Origin: Lachnospiraceae bacterium
GTDB lineage: Bacteria > Bacillota > Clostridia > Lachnospirales > Lachnospiraceae
NCBI GenBank assembly: GCA_910574885.1
Contig: CAJTDD010000021.1
Location: 31,616-95,615 of the forward strand
Direction of reading: 5' to 3'
DNA length: 64,000 bases
Shown: in pieces, positions 25,577-35,658 of the stretch
Layout: each line of letters opens with the position of its first letter
Position numbering within the stretch: the first letter of the stretch is position 1
The notes under the pieces: model-generated
What the model saw: the letters and a program-made list of their open reading frames with translations, nothing else
Database searches by the model: none
What the model was told of the DNA's origin: nothing
Position numbers and translations under genes: made by a program

Positions 25577-26809
25577 TTAGAATATCTCTTTTTCAGGAAT
25601 AAACGTAATAAACTTGCATCCCCATTCTCTTGTAAATTCCAAAAGTTCGGTAAGCTCTTCTTTCAAATTCCAAGGTAAAAATATGATATAATCCGGTTTT
25701 TTCTCTTTTATCATTTCTGGCGAAACAATCGGTATTCTTGTACCAGGTAAATACATTCCCTGCTTCACGAGGCTTGAATCCGCCACAAAATCAATGTACT
25801 CTCTCCCAATACCACAATAATTTAAAAATGTGTTTCCTTTTGCTGCTGCTCCGAATCCTATAATGGTCTTACCCCTATTTTTTAACTCTATCAAAAGTTC
25901 ACAGCTATCCCTTTTTATTTGTTCAATTTTTTTATAGAATTCCTTATATGTATCAATTCGATCTAATCCATAGACTTTTTCATCGCTAATCACTTTCTTA
26001 ACGTTCTCTGACACCACAACATCACTATTTTCAGAATGTGCGGCATATATTCGTAAAGATCCTCCATGGGTTGGCAATTCATCAACATCATAAATTTTCA
26101 GGTTATGGAACTCAAATATCTTTTTTACACACGACAAAGAAAAATAAGAAAAATGTTCTTGATAAATTGTATCGAACTGATTCATCAACATCAACTTCAA
26201 CAAATGAGGAAACTCCATCGTTATCGTACCCTTATCTGCTAAAGCAATATGCAGTCCTTTAACAAAGCTATTAATATCCGGAACATGTGCCAATACATTA
26301 TTTCCAATTATTAAATTAGCTTTTCCTCTCTTTTTACATATTGCATCCGCAGTTTCTTTTCCCCAGAATTCTACTTCTACATCAATTCCCTTTTTCTTTG
26401 CTACCTCTGCAACATTTTCTGCAGGTTCAATACCGCATGCTGGTATCTGATATTTTTTTAAATATTGGAGAAGGTATCCATCATTACTTGCCACTTCATA
26501 TACTAAACTATCTTTTGAAAGATTCAATCTCTTGACAATCATATCCACATAACAACGACAGTGTTCAAGCCAAGTCTTAGAATAAGAGCTAAGATATTTA
26601 TAATTTGTAAAGATTTGTTCGGGCGCTTTATATTCCATAGTCTGAGCTAAAAAACAATTATCACAAATCATAACATGAAGTGGATAATAGTACTGACCCA
26701 TATCTACATTTTTTTCTTCTACATATTCATTCGATATTGGTGACAATCCCAGATCTACCATCGAATATATCAATTCTTTACCACAAAACCTGCAATGCTT
26801 ATTGTCCAT
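25577..26809 (-). CDS. nucleotide-sugar C-methyltransferase
   Basis: 410 aa. Zinc-binding N-terminus (CRFC...CDNC), central SAM-dependent methyltransferase (VYEVASNDGYLLQYLKK, GNNVLAHVPDINSFV) and C-terminal C-methyltransferase domain (IIGFGAAAKGNTFLNYC). This three-part layout is that of TylC3/NovU-like enzymes, which methylate carbon next to the 4-keto group of deoxysugars. In this operon the acceptor is probably a CDP-4-keto-deoxyhexose from RfbF/G(/H), giving a branched sugar (inference). Confidence 0.85.
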   Translation of the reverse strand: MDNKHCRFCGKELIYSMVDLGLSPISNEYVEEKNVDMGQYYYPLHVMICDNCFLAQTMEYKAPEQIFTNYKYLSSYSKTWLEHCRCYVDMIVKRLNLSKDSLVYEVASNDGYLLQYLKKYQIPACGIEPAENVAEVAKKKGIDVEVEFWGKETADAICKKRGKANLIIGNNVLAHVPDINSFVKGLHIALADKGTITMEFPHLLKLMLMNQFDTIYQEHFSYFSLSCVKKIFEFHNLKIYDVDELPTHGGSLRIYAAHSENSDVVVSENVKKVISDEKVYGLDRIDTYKEFYKKIEQIKRDSCELLIELKNRGKTIIGFGAAAKGNTFLNYCGIGREYIDFVADSSLVKQGMYLPGTRIPIVSPEMIKEKKPDYIIFLPWNLKEELTELLEFTREWGCKFITFIPEKEIF

Positions 26810-26848
26810 CTTTTATCTCCTCTTTCTTTATTTTTAAATACATAATCC

Positions 26849-27916
26849 TCATATCCTTCCCCCATCTCGATAGAAACATCTAATTTGATTCTCCATACAT
26901 CTACATATATCATTTTGAAAGAAATAATGTTTGTACCATTCTACCGTTTTTTGTATCGCTGTGCCAATATCCCATATAGGATGCCAGTCCAATTCTTTTT
27001 TTATCTTTTTACAGTCTAAATAAAGATATTTTGCTTCATGTGGGGCTTTGGCCTCCTTCTGAACTTTCCAGCTTACACCTTCACCCCAATTACTACAAAA
27101 TAACGTTACAATATCTTTTGTTTTTATGTTGTCCATAAAATCCGGACCTATGTTAAATGCTCCTGCTGTTGAAGTATCCTCATACTGTTTATGTGCAACT
27201 AACAAATATGCGGCCACCGGATCTATTACATGCTGATACGGTCTGACAGAATCTGGATTTCTGACGATTATTTTTTTATTTTCAGAAGCAAAGCGGTAAC
27301 AATCCGGTACAATCCTATCTTTAGAAAAATCGCCTCCTCCAATAACATTTCCCGCTCTACAGGTAGAAACTGCGACTCCCTCCTTATCAAAATAGGAATT
27401 TATATAAGCTGATGTTACCAACTCTGAACATGATTTTGAATTAGAATAAGGGTCAAAACCATTTAAAGCATCTTCTTCTACATATCCTTTTTGTTGCTCA
27501 ATATTCTTATACACCTTATCTGTTGTAACGTTAACCACAGATCTAACACTTTCACAATTTCTTATTGCCTCAAGTATATTAACCGTACCAATTACATTTG
27601 TGCTATAGGTCTTTAAGGGATTTTTATAGCTTTCACGTACAATTGGCTGGGCTGCCATGTGAATTACAACATCAGGCATGAAGCTGGAAAGAGCGCCGCT
27701 CAACCGGCCATAGTCCCTTATGTCTCCAAATACATTATGTACCTCATTACAAATTTTTGACGTACTAAATAGTATATTTTCGGAATCTGGCTCTAACGAA
27801 TATCCGCAAATTTGGGCGCCTTCTTCCAGCAAGATTTTACAAATCCAGCTTCCTTTAAAACCCGTATGCCCTGTTATAAATACTTTTCTACCATTATAAA
27901 AACCATTATTTTTCAT
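26849..27916 (-). CDS. rfbG: CDP-glucose 4,6-dehydratase
   Basis: 355 aa extended short-chain dehydrogenase. NAD motif GHTGFKGSW, VIHMAAQPIVRESYKNP, catalytic VTTDKVYKN and YSNSKSCSE (YxxxK), HVIDPVAAYLL. Length and the HAAQPLV-like element are those of RfbG/AscB. Converts CDP-glucose to CDP-4-keto-6-deoxyglucose. Overlaps the end of rfbF by 11 bp. Confidence 0.92.
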   Translation of the reverse strand: MKNNGFYNGRKVFITGHTGFKGSWICKILLEEGAQICGYSLEPDSENILFSTSKICNEVHNVFGDIRDYGRLSGALSSFMPDVVIHMAAQPIVRESYKNPLKTYSTNVIGTVNILEAIRNCESVRSVVNVTTDKVYKNIEQQKGYVEEDALNGFDPYSNSKSCSELVTSAYINSYFDKEGVAVSTCRAGNVIGGGDFSKDRIVPDCYRFASENKKIIVRNPDSVRPYQHVIDPVAAYLLVAHKQYEDTSTAGAFNIGPDFMDNIKTKDIVTLFCSNWGEGVSWKVQKEAKAPHEAKYLYLDCKKIKKELDWHPIWDIGTAIQKTVEWYKHYFFQNDICRCMENQIRCFYRDGGRI

Positions 27917-28685
27917 TCCACTTCATCCACGGTGCGCGGCCTTTCTCTATTATAGACTCCAGATAGTTTTTATCTCTCATAGTATCCATACACTGCCAAA
28001 ACCCATCATGCTTATATGCAATGAGATTATCCGTCTTTGCCGCATATTCAAGCGGTTCTCTCTCGAAAACAGTCGAATCATCACTTATATGATTTATTAG
28101 TTCCGGCTCAATCACCATATATCCTCCATTAATCCAACCGCTTCCATCCACTTTTTTCTCAGCGAACTTCCTAACATGATTATTTTCGTCTATGTCCAAC
28201 GCACCAAATCTACTTCCTGGCTGAATTGCGGTTAATGTAACCATTTTATGATGTTTTTTATGAAAGGCATATAGTTCATTCAAATCAATATCGCAAACCC
28301 CATCTCCATAAGTCAGCATAAAAGATGAATTTCCAATATACTCTCTCACCCTCTTGAGTCTTCCACCTGTCATTGTGTTCAGACCTGTATCTACCACTGT
28401 TACGGTCCATGGCTCCGCATAGCTGTTATGAATAGTCACATCATTTTTTTCAAACTGGAAAGTCATATCTGAATGATACATGTAATAATTGGTAAAATAT
28501 TCTTTAATAATATGTGCCTTATATCCGCAACATATAATGAATTCATTAAATCCATAATAAGAATATGACATCATTATGTGCCATAGGATTGGCTGGCCTC
28601 CAATCTCTATCATGGGCTTTGGTTTCAGATATCCTTCTTCTGAAATCCTTGTCCCAAATCCCCCTGCAAGTATCACTACCTTCAT
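27906..28685 (-). CDS. rfbF: glucose-1-phosphate cytidylyltransferase
   Basis: 259 aa from MKVVILAGGFGTR; AAAAGGAG lies upstream, and longer in-frame starts are unsupported. Nucleotidyl-transferase motif AGGFGTRISEEG.LKPKPMIEIGG, YGDGVCDIDL, QPGSRFGALDID, WINGGYMVIEPE. Makes CDP-glucose, the entry compound for CDP-dideoxyhexoses. Paired with rfbG just downstream. Confidence 0.94.
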   Translation of the reverse strand: MKVVILAGGFGTRISEEGYLKPKPMIEIGGQPILWHIMMSYSYYGFNEFIICCGYKAHIIKEYFTNYYMYHSDMTFQFEKNDVTIHNSYAEPWTVTVVDTGLNTMTGGRLKRVREYIGNSSFMLTYGDGVCDIDLNELYAFHKKHHKMVTLTAIQPGSRFGALDIDENNHVRKFAEKKVDGSGWINGGYMVIEPELINHISDDSTVFEREPLEYAAKTDNLIAYKHDGFWQCMDTMRDKNYLESIIEKGRAPWMKWNEK

Positions 28686-28698
28686 CCTATCGCTCCTT

Positions 28699-30531
28699 TT
28701 AATCAACTAAAATATAATTTGTATATCCTTTTTTTTCTAACAACTTTGAAATTTTCGGGTTGTTCTTCTTCCCTACCGCAACAATTATCCCCGGATTCTT
28801 TTCGTGTAAGCAATCGATAGATTGTACTGCATACCCGTTTACTTTATCCGGATTCCCATGGATATCACTGACCAGTATTCCTAATATATCTACGTCATTT
28901 TCTATAATCCGAACAATTCGGTGTCCCAACGCCCCTGCCCCATATACATATACACGCCGCATATTTTCAACAAAGCTTTTTATCTGTACTTTATACAAAT
29001 TATCTTTTATTCCGTCCATATCAAGATCCATCTCTGAACATGAAGCAAATGTATCCCACATAGTACTTGTAATAGAAAACATATTATCAAAATAGGAAGC
29101 ACAATAATTCTCATTAATCACAATCTTTGTATAATATCCTTTCTGTTGCGCAAATAGCGGAACCATCTGTAAAACAGTCCCGGTCATGTCTTCATTTAAA
29201 TCCTCAATAAATCCCTCCGGCAAAATGTTTTTTTTGCATATAAAGCCTTTTATTGAATAAATTGCTGCCTGTCCACATGAAGATGGTACGGAAAGAATAT
29301 ATTTATTCCTTATATTCTCAAACACACCCGAATCCATCCATTTATATGCTATTGACTTGCTGATTTTTCCATAAGTATTAAATGGCGGAACAATCGCACC
29401 AAGCCATTTATCCTTTTCAAAAAGCTCTAACAGACTGTTTATATAGTTTTCTCCGTAACATATGTTTTGATAAAGATTACAATAATATGAATTCCAAAGT
29501 GCCGCAGGCTGTATGTCTTTCTCTAAATCTAAATACATAATGTATTCTGAAGACGGGCAACTCTTAATCCTCAGCGACTCAAATGTACCAAACTTATCAC
29601 ATATTTCTATTCCCGAATGGTTATCTTCTGTATAAGGAATATCATTTTCAAATTTGTCAACTATTTCTATTAAATGTGCCGCTTTCATCACATCAGCAAT
29701 TTGATATCCGTCTATAATATGTCGCCATATCATATCAATATTATAATCTGTAAACTTATCGATATATTTGACAGCATTTTTTAAATCTTGTGTATCAGAA
29801 TATTTTTTGTTTACAAAATCTCCTGTAAATAGCTTACGTTTTAAAAAAGGACACTTTTCTTCTTTGATAAGCTTATACATTCCATAGTGATAAGGACTAA
29901 GATTAAAATGCGGATAAGCAGTTACATATTCCGAACATCTGCAGTAAGAATCCCATTTGTATCCAAGACTTTCAAAATAGTTTGTAAATTCAAACTCGTA
30001 ATTTAAAATCGCACTGCGGAAATCTGTAACCAACTCTACAATCTTTTTCCAATAATTAAAAAACTCCTTACTATGAAACATTCTCTTTCTAATCACATAA
30101 AAATAAATTTGAAGATGTTCAGGATAAGTTGAATCTCCGCCGTCAAAATCAGAACGTCCCCTCCTTGTGATTGCCCAAAAATCAAGCTCTGCATTTCTGG
30201 TTTCCATTTCATGAAACATGTCGTTAAGAGAATAGAATGGTCCAAATATTGAATCGTTAAGAAGGATCAGCTCATCATAATCCCCAAATCTATTTTCTTC
30301 CTCAATCGACTTCATTACATAAGCAAAACCGCCAACGTCAAAACCTGTATCATCTCTTTCATATACTCTTGAGACACCTTTTAATTTTTCTTTTTGTCCT
30401 TCCGTATATGTATGATTACTCACAATATATATATCATCTGTAACTTTCCTAAGTTTCTCAATCATATATAGAATGTAATCATCCACAAATCCTTTCGGAT
30501 GGTAAGTTGCGTATATAGCTAAACGTTTCAT
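28699..30531 (-). CDS. RgpF-family (rhamnan synthesis F) protein with C-terminal Rossmann-like module
   Basis: 610 aa from MKRLAIYATYHPKG, chosen because GAGGAATG lies 6 bases upstream. The N-terminal RgpF region (to about 280) includes YERDDTGFDVGGFAYVMKS, ELILLNDSIFGPFYSL and CPFLKRKLF. The middle (300-500) carries a glycosyltransferase-like part (SEYIMYLDLEKD, GAIVPPFNTYGK). The last 90 residues are a YGAGALGHRIV module. RgpF proteins work in rhamnose-glucose wall polysaccharides. Third of three related genes in a row. Confidence 0.8.
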   Translation of the reverse strand: MKRLAIYATYHPKGFVDDYILYMIEKLRKVTDDIYIVSNHTYTEGQKEKLKGVSRVYERDDTGFDVGGFAYVMKSIEEENRFGDYDELILLNDSIFGPFYSLNDMFHEMETRNAELDFWAITRRGRSDFDGGDSTYPEHLQIYFYVIRKRMFHSKEFFNYWKKIVELVTDFRSAILNYEFEFTNYFESLGYKWDSYCRCSEYVTAYPHFNLSPYHYGMYKLIKEEKCPFLKRKLFTGDFVNKKYSDTQDLKNAVKYIDKFTDYNIDMIWRHIIDGYQIADVMKAAHLIEIVDKFENDIPYTEDNHSGIEICDKFGTFESLRIKSCPSSEYIMYLDLEKDIQPAALWNSYYCNLYQNICYGENYINSLLELFEKDKWLGAIVPPFNTYGKISKSIAYKWMDSGVFENIRNKYILSVPSSCGQAAIYSIKGFICKKNILPEGFIEDLNEDMTGTVLQMVPLFAQQKGYYTKIVINENYCASYFDNMFSITSTMWDTFASCSEMDLDMDGIKDNLYKVQIKSFVENMRRVYVYGAGALGHRIVRIIENDVDILGILVSDIHGNPDKVNGYAVQSIDCLHEKNPGIIVAVGKKNNPKISKLLEKKGYTNYILVD

Positions 30532-30535
30532 TCTA

Positions 30536-32449
30536 TCATTCCTCATAACAAACAACATTCGTGATACCTTTACCCGCTAGTGTCTCTTGTATCATTTCCC
30601 TATCTGCTTGGCTAACAGATATGACAAAACAACTTTGTTGGCATTGCACCAATTCGGATAACTCCCAAACCGGTACTTTATTTATTTCACAGTCAAACCT
30701 TCTGCCGTCAGAAACAACAAATCCACGGATTTTGACACCATTCATCTTCAAATACCTGAAACATTCATTTCCAATATCACCCGCGCCATATATATAAACA
30801 TCATTATAATTTCTACAAAAGCTTATTAGCTTAGGATTTACTTTTCTTACATTCCGAAACTCTTTTACTCCCCTATAAACAAGCTGGTCCTTCACCATGC
30901 AAGATAACGTTTTTTGATATGCGCCTATTCGCTCAGAAATACAACGGCTGTCGAAAACCATCCCGCTATAAAATCCCTGTTTCTGTACCAAATACGGAAA
31001 AATCAATGGAAACCATTTATACTTTCCTTCTCCTCCCAAATAACATTTGTAAAGTCCTTGACAAAAACATTCCTGTCCAAAGTAACTTATAATTGCGTCT
31101 TTTCTAAACCATACATTTTTACTATATAAAAACCCTTTTTTCTTTAAATCTAAACAAACCTCCAAGCCTAAGTTATCTGCAATTTCCTGCGCCAATATAT
31201 TGTGGGTTTCTGAATCAAGCACATACCCTGTTTCCTCAGATACAGATAATGGGCTGCAGAGCATCCCTAAATATGGATTATGATTAAATATATTGATTAC
31301 GCCATCCGCCAGTTCACTATTTACATTACTATTGTTTATTTCTCCATCTATTGATATTAAACAAAAATATTCATAATTTTGCAGTTTAGTATACAAATTA
31401 TTTATATCTCTTTCATTTTCCTTTATACAAAAAACATTGTTTTTTGACGAAATACTACACTCCGTATTTTTCTCTAAATATATGAATGCAATATTTTTCC
31501 TATCTATTAACTTAATCTTATCTGATATACAAAAGTTCAGATGTAATTTCAGCCATAAATCAATGATATTATTTTTACTAATCAAGTGTTCATAAATATA
31601 CCTAACATCATAGTCTGTAAATTGTTCTAAATACTGAATTACCTTGTATGCCGTCTCCCCCTGGTTTGAAGCCAATACATCCCTGTGTGAAAAGGAAAAT
31701 ACCTTCTTTTTCAAAAAAGGGCACTTTTCTTCTGCTATTAAACGATAACTATTAAAAAAAATATATGCCTGCGTCTCATCTTTGCTTTTACAAAATTTAT
31801 TTGCATTTACATAAGCGCCAGACCTATAACCGACAGAATTAAAATATTTGGTAAATCTCAATTCAAAATTATAAACAGTTTCTCTATAATCATCCGAAAG
31901 TTTTATCTCCGTCCAGAAATTCCTAAATGCCTCTGAATGAAGCATGTCTGATTTCACACAAACAAAATATGTTTGAATATGATCTGGCAATAATTGATTT
32001 GTATAATTACCTGACTTTATAGATGGTTGTTCAGTTATTCCCCAAAAATCAAGGTTACGTTTGTCCATCGTTTCAAACACATCTTTTAAGGGATAGATTG
32101 GCCCATAGCATGAATCATTTAAAACAATCAATTCATCATATGTTCGTATTTTTTCCCATCCGATAAAATTCTCTATTGTTTCTTTATAGGCGCCGCAATC
32201 ATATCCCGAATTATGACGTACAAAAACAGCATCCGAATATAAATTCAAAATTTTCAATCCATCTTCGTCCAAATTTCCATTTATAGTTATAACTAATGTT
32301 CTTATTAACTCTTTGATTTTTTTAGCCAAATAAACTATATAACCGTCTAATGTCCCATCTGATGTAAAAACAACAAATATGGCTAAACTATTACGTTCTT
32401 TCAAGCTCTCAAACTCTCTTTCATTTAAAATCTTAAATATATCTTTCAA
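30536..32449 (-). CDS. RgpF-family protein, second paralogue, with Rossmann-like module
   Basis: About 637 aa. RgpF signature parts are RHNSGYDCGAYKETIENF, ELIVLNDSCYGPIYPL and CPFLKKKVFSF; the C-terminal end (YIYGAGDIGNECFRYL) repeats the module of its neighbours. The true start is uncertain: the longest frame (to 32491) overlaps the previous gene by 59 bp without a ribosome site, so I chose the TTG at 32447-32449. Probably a glycosyltransferase or glycan-modifying enzyme for the same polymer. Confidence 0.75.
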   Translation of the reverse strand: MKDIFKILNEREFESLKERNSLAIFVVFTSDGTLDGYIVYLAKKIKELIRTLVITINGNLDEDGLKILNLYSDAVFVRHNSGYDCGAYKETIENFIGWEKIRTYDELIVLNDSCYGPIYPLKDVFETMDKRNLDFWGITEQPSIKSGNYTNQLLPDHIQTYFVCVKSDMLHSEAFRNFWTEIKLSDDYRETVYNFELRFTKYFNSVGYRSGAYVNANKFCKSKDETQAYIFFNSYRLIAEEKCPFLKKKVFSFSHRDVLASNQGETAYKVIQYLEQFTDYDVRYIYEHLISKNNIIDLWLKLHLNFCISDKIKLIDRKNIAFIYLEKNTECSISSKNNVFCIKENERDINNLYTKLQNYEYFCLISIDGEINNSNVNSELADGVINIFNHNPYLGMLCSPLSVSEETGYVLDSETHNILAQEIADNLGLEVCLDLKKKGFLYSKNVWFRKDAIISYFGQECFCQGLYKCYLGGEGKYKWFPLIFPYLVQKQGFYSGMVFDSRCISERIGAYQKTLSCMVKDQLVYRGVKEFRNVRKVNPKLISFCRNYNDVYIYGAGDIGNECFRYLKMNGVKIRGFVVSDGRRFDCEINKVPVWELSELVQCQQSCFVISVSQADREMIQETLAGKGITNVVCYEE

Positions 32450-33626
32450 TATTATGATATCCAGACAACTCCAAATGAGAATAAACCTCACTTAAATATT
32501 CTTGCCTCATTGCTAAAATAATTCCTGTATCATCTGATTTTTCTATTTCTTCTATTTCATACACTGGATAAGATTCATATTCTTCTTCCACTTTATGTTC
32601 CTTCGATACGATAAAACCTTTTAAATTGCTTTTATCTTCTATTAATCGAAAGCATTCCCTTCCCTTTTTTCCCGCGCCATAAATAAATATTTTTGAAAAT
32701 TGACCGCAAAAATAATTAATCCTTTTTGGAGTATCATATTTTCCGTGAAAGAGTTCCTCATAACTGTCAGATTTGTATTTAAGCGCATCTATTATTTCCC
32801 AACACATATATCTATAATTACATTCATATAGCGATGCATATTCTTGATTCATCATGATTCCGCTATCATATCCCTGACTCTTTGCCACGTACGGAAGAAT
32901 CCTCTCAATTGCATGGCTTATTGTATGATCTGTAGGCATTGGTTCTGGTTCAAAGTCCGTGTACTTCCATTCTTTCATGAAAAGAGGTTTCAATGCCTCT
33001 GCCTTACTCCAAAATGTCATCCCTAAAATTGAAGGATGTACGGTTTCATCCATCTCACACCTAAGTCCTAATTCCCGTGAAAGTTCCTTAGTTATATCAA
33101 AACAACCGGTCCATCCCATAAAACCTACCATAAAAAAATATGACGTATATGGTATGGGAGGCGCAAGCAGACCTAATGAAGATTCGCTTTCTAATAGTTC
33201 TATTACATTTTCAATATAATTTGTACTTTTTAATGTATTTTCCCATAATAAATCACAAAATGACTGTCCGACTGTTTGATATGGCTCCCCCTTATTTTTC
33301 CTTTTATCATGGACAAAACCTATATATTCATATTGTTCCAGAATTTTTCTGCAGGCGACCAATAGTCCGCTGATTTCCCTTCCTCTGTCCTCAGGGACGA
33401 CAATCTTTACATTTCTTCTATTTAGCTCCCTCCGCTTCAAACCAATAAGCTTAATATTTGTTTCTCCTTTTGTCGTTATATAGATATCTATATAATCCGG
33501 AACCCTTTCAATATACGAAAAACATACGTCTATCAAATCTGTATAATTTACATGTGCCACTAATGCAATCTTTTTGTTTTTCCATTTTTTTTCACATCTA
33601 TGCTCATGAATCGTATAATATTTCAT
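32433..33626 (-). CDS. RgpF-related protein, short form, with Rossmann-like module
   Basis: 397 aa. It corresponds to the later part of RgpF: EYIGFVHDKRKNKGEPYQTVGQSF, SLGLLAPPIPYTSYF and GITFWSKAEALKPL-like positions, ending with FIYGAGKKGRECFRLI. Start follows AGGAG. It overlaps the next gene upstream by 4 bp (ATGA). Likely acts in the same transfer step as the two longer paralogues. Confidence 0.75.
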   Translation of the reverse strand: MKYYTIHEHRCEKKWKNKKIALVAHVNYTDLIDVCFSYIERVPDYIDIYITTKGETNIKLIGLKRRELNRRNVKIVVPEDRGREISGLLVACRKILEQYEYIGFVHDKRKNKGEPYQTVGQSFCDLLWENTLKSTNYIENVIELLESESSLGLLAPPIPYTSYFFMVGFMGWTGCFDITKELSRELGLRCEMDETVHPSILGMTFWSKAEALKPLFMKEWKYTDFEPEPMPTDHTISHAIERILPYVAKSQGYDSGIMMNQEYASLYECNYRYMCWEIIDALKYKSDSYEELFHGKYDTPKRINYFCGQFSKIFIYGAGKKGRECFRLIEDKSNLKGFIVSKEHKVEEEYESYPVYEIEEIEKSDDTGIILAMRQEYLSEVYSHLELSGYHNIERYI

Positions 33627-34525
33627 AAGAACTCCTTTTCGATTTTACTGTACATTTTTTTAATAGCTTCAGCCCCCTCTTTTAATGTATGTGAAGGTTT
33701 CCATTCTGGAAGTACTGTTCCTATATTTTCTGGGTCAGAAATTTCTCTTTTTCTATTTGGTACTTTTCCCCAATTGATTTTTACCTTTTTCCCCAATACT
33801 TCCAACAATGTCTCGACCGCATATCTTAATGTTACAGGTTTTTCGTCCCTAAGCGCATATTTTTCATATGTCCCCGGAGAATGTGCCATACATCGCTTTA
33901 TTGCCGCTCCATATGCGTCAATCAAATCGTCAAGATAGCAAAAATACATCTTTTGAGAACCGTCAGACATCCCAAATTCTTTTCCGTCCTCTGTTTCCAT
34001 AACCAAGTTCAACACTTTTCGTCTCTTATCAAAAGGTCCATACGTATCAAAAATTGTTAATGTGATTACACTGCTTTCTTTTGCCTTTACATAATAAAGC
34101 AATATGTCTTCAAAACTCTGCTTTGTTGCCGCATACAAATTAACCGGATTATACCTTTCTTTGTTATAATGCTGCCAGTATGAACTTGTATTTATAATTC
34201 TTTTACAACCTGCACAAACAGCTGCATCAACAATGACAGTTGAAAACATAATATTACATTCAAGCATGTTTATTATCGTATTTTCATTATGTTCATTAAG
34301 AAAAACTCCTGCAAGATGAACAAGAATATCGGGAGAAACCACTTTCATTTTTTCATAAAGTTCCTCCCATTCTCCGTACTTTATAATCCTACATCTGCTT
34401 TCACTTAATATTTTTATATCCGAATCCTTTCGGACAATGCAGAAAATATCAAATCTAGTACTATACCTTTTAATAAACGCACTGCCTAAATAACCTGTTG
34501 CTCCTGTTATCGCTAATTTAACCAT
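33623..34525 (-). CDS. SDR reductase/epimerase resembling CDP-abequose/paratose synthase
   Basis: 300 aa. Nucleotide motif GATGYLG (8-14), then IINTSSYWQHYNKERYNPVNLYAATKQ with the catalytic Tyr and Lys (YAATK). The SxYWQHY...NLYAATKQ wording is close to CDP-abequose synthase (RfbJ) as I recall it. It would reduce the 4-keto group of CDP-4-keto-3,6-dideoxyhexose. Stereochemistry, and therefore the final sugar, cannot be read from sequence. Confidence 0.75.
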   Translation of the reverse strand: MVKLAITGATGYLGSAFIKRYSTRFDIFCIVRKDSDIKILSESRCRIIKYGEWEELYEKMKVVSPDILVHLAGVFLNEHNENTIINMLECNIMFSTVIVDAAVCAGCKRIINTSSYWQHYNKERYNPVNLYAATKQSFEDILLYYVKAKESSVITLTIFDTYGPFDKRRKVLNLVMETEDGKEFGMSDGSQKMYFCYLDDLIDAYGAAIKRCMAHSPGTYEKYALRDEKPVTLRYAVETLLEVLGKKVKINWGKVPNRKREISDPENIGTVLPEWKPSHTLKEGAEAIKKMYSKIEKEFL

Positions 34526-35658
34526 ATATCACCGAGTCCTCTGTCCTGGTTTCTTTTTCTGATACTTTTTTTGATAATTGGAATCTTCTTTCCCCACCTG
34601 CCCACAAGAATATCTAAATGTTCCTTCTGAATGTGAACTGGGCATGCACCATACGTCTTTGAACCATAATGAATGTATTTTATATCCGGACATATAACAA
34701 GATCATAGCCTAGTTCTGCCGACTTCAGATAAAAATCTTCATCTTCACACCACGCCGGCATATAAGCCTCATCATATCCCTTTACGATTCTCCAAAGCTC
34801 ATTTCGGCATAATACTGCTGCTGGTTGGATGTACATGACACTATAAGGAACCAGCGTCTTTTTCCCTACTATAGGAATAACATTCCCATCATTCTCAAGC
34901 ATACATCCCCCTATACCCTCTTTCCCGTCATAACCGCACATATATGGCGCTACCGCTCCACACTTAGGATTTTCTTCCATATATTCAACAAGCCGGTCAA
35001 GCCAGTAGTCTTCAATAAAATACGTATCATTCTGTAAAATCAGTATGTATTTCGATTGCGCCAACTCAACGGTTGCATTTACATTTCTTAAATAACCTAT
35101 ATTTTCCGATCTATGAATTATTTTTGCCCCAACAATAATTTTCTCTATATCTTTTGTCTCATCAGTGGAATTATTATCTCCGATAATAATTTCATAAGGC
35201 ACTTTAGTTTTTGTATTTACAAAAGAATCCAAACAATTATATGTATAATTCCATTGATTATATACGGTAAGAATAACCGATACCAAAGATTCATTATAAT
35301 TTGGTATCGCAATTTTATTAAAATTTTTGTTATACTTCATATATATTGTATCTATACTATAAACATTTTCATAAGAAACAAAAGATTTAATTTGCTCCTT
35401 CATTTCCTTATAAAAATTCAAGCTTGCAATAATAACGATTGTTAAATCTTTATCCTGAGTTTTCAATCGCTCAGGAGCCTCCACTCTTACGCCTCTAATC
35501 CTTTGAAATTGCTTGGATTTATCATTATCTAAAAATGTATCAACACAAATATCATGAATTTTAAGTTCATCAAACAACTTTTTTCCAAGTTGAGACGCCC
35601 CAAAAATATGAACTTTTTTTCCAAGCTCCACTTGTTCATTTTTTATTTTCTCAAACAT
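34513..35658 (-). CDS. GT2 glycosyltransferase with N-terminal Rossmann-like module
   Basis: 381 aa. Residues 10-105 form the HIFGASQLGKKLF module. From about 125 a GT-A family 2 domain follows: SVILTVYNQWNYTYNCLDS, IIGDNNSTDETK, ILILQNDTYF (metal-binding NDT in place of the DxD), PAWCEDEDFYLKSAELGYD. Transfers a sugar on the cytoplasmic side. Overlaps the SDR gene by 13 bp and abuts the epimerase gene. Confidence 0.85.
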   Translation of the reverse strand: MFEKIKNEQVELGKKVHIFGASQLGKKLFDELKIHDICVDTFLDNDKSKQFQRIRGVRVEAPERLKTQDKDLTIVIIASLNFYKEMKEQIKSFVSYENVYSIDTIYMKYNKNFNKIAIPNYNESLVSVILTVYNQWNYTYNCLDSFVNTKTKVPYEIIIGDNNSTDETKDIEKIIVGAKIIHRSENIGYLRNVNATVELAQSKYILILQNDTYFIEDYWLDRLVEYMEENPKCGAVAPYMCGYDGKEGIGGCMLENDGNVIPIVGKKTLVPYSVMYIQPAAVLCRNELWRIVKGYDEAYMPAWCEDEDFYLKSAELGYDLVICPDIKYIHYGSKTYGACPVHIQKEHLDILVGRWGKKIPIIKKSIRKRNQDRGLGDIWLN

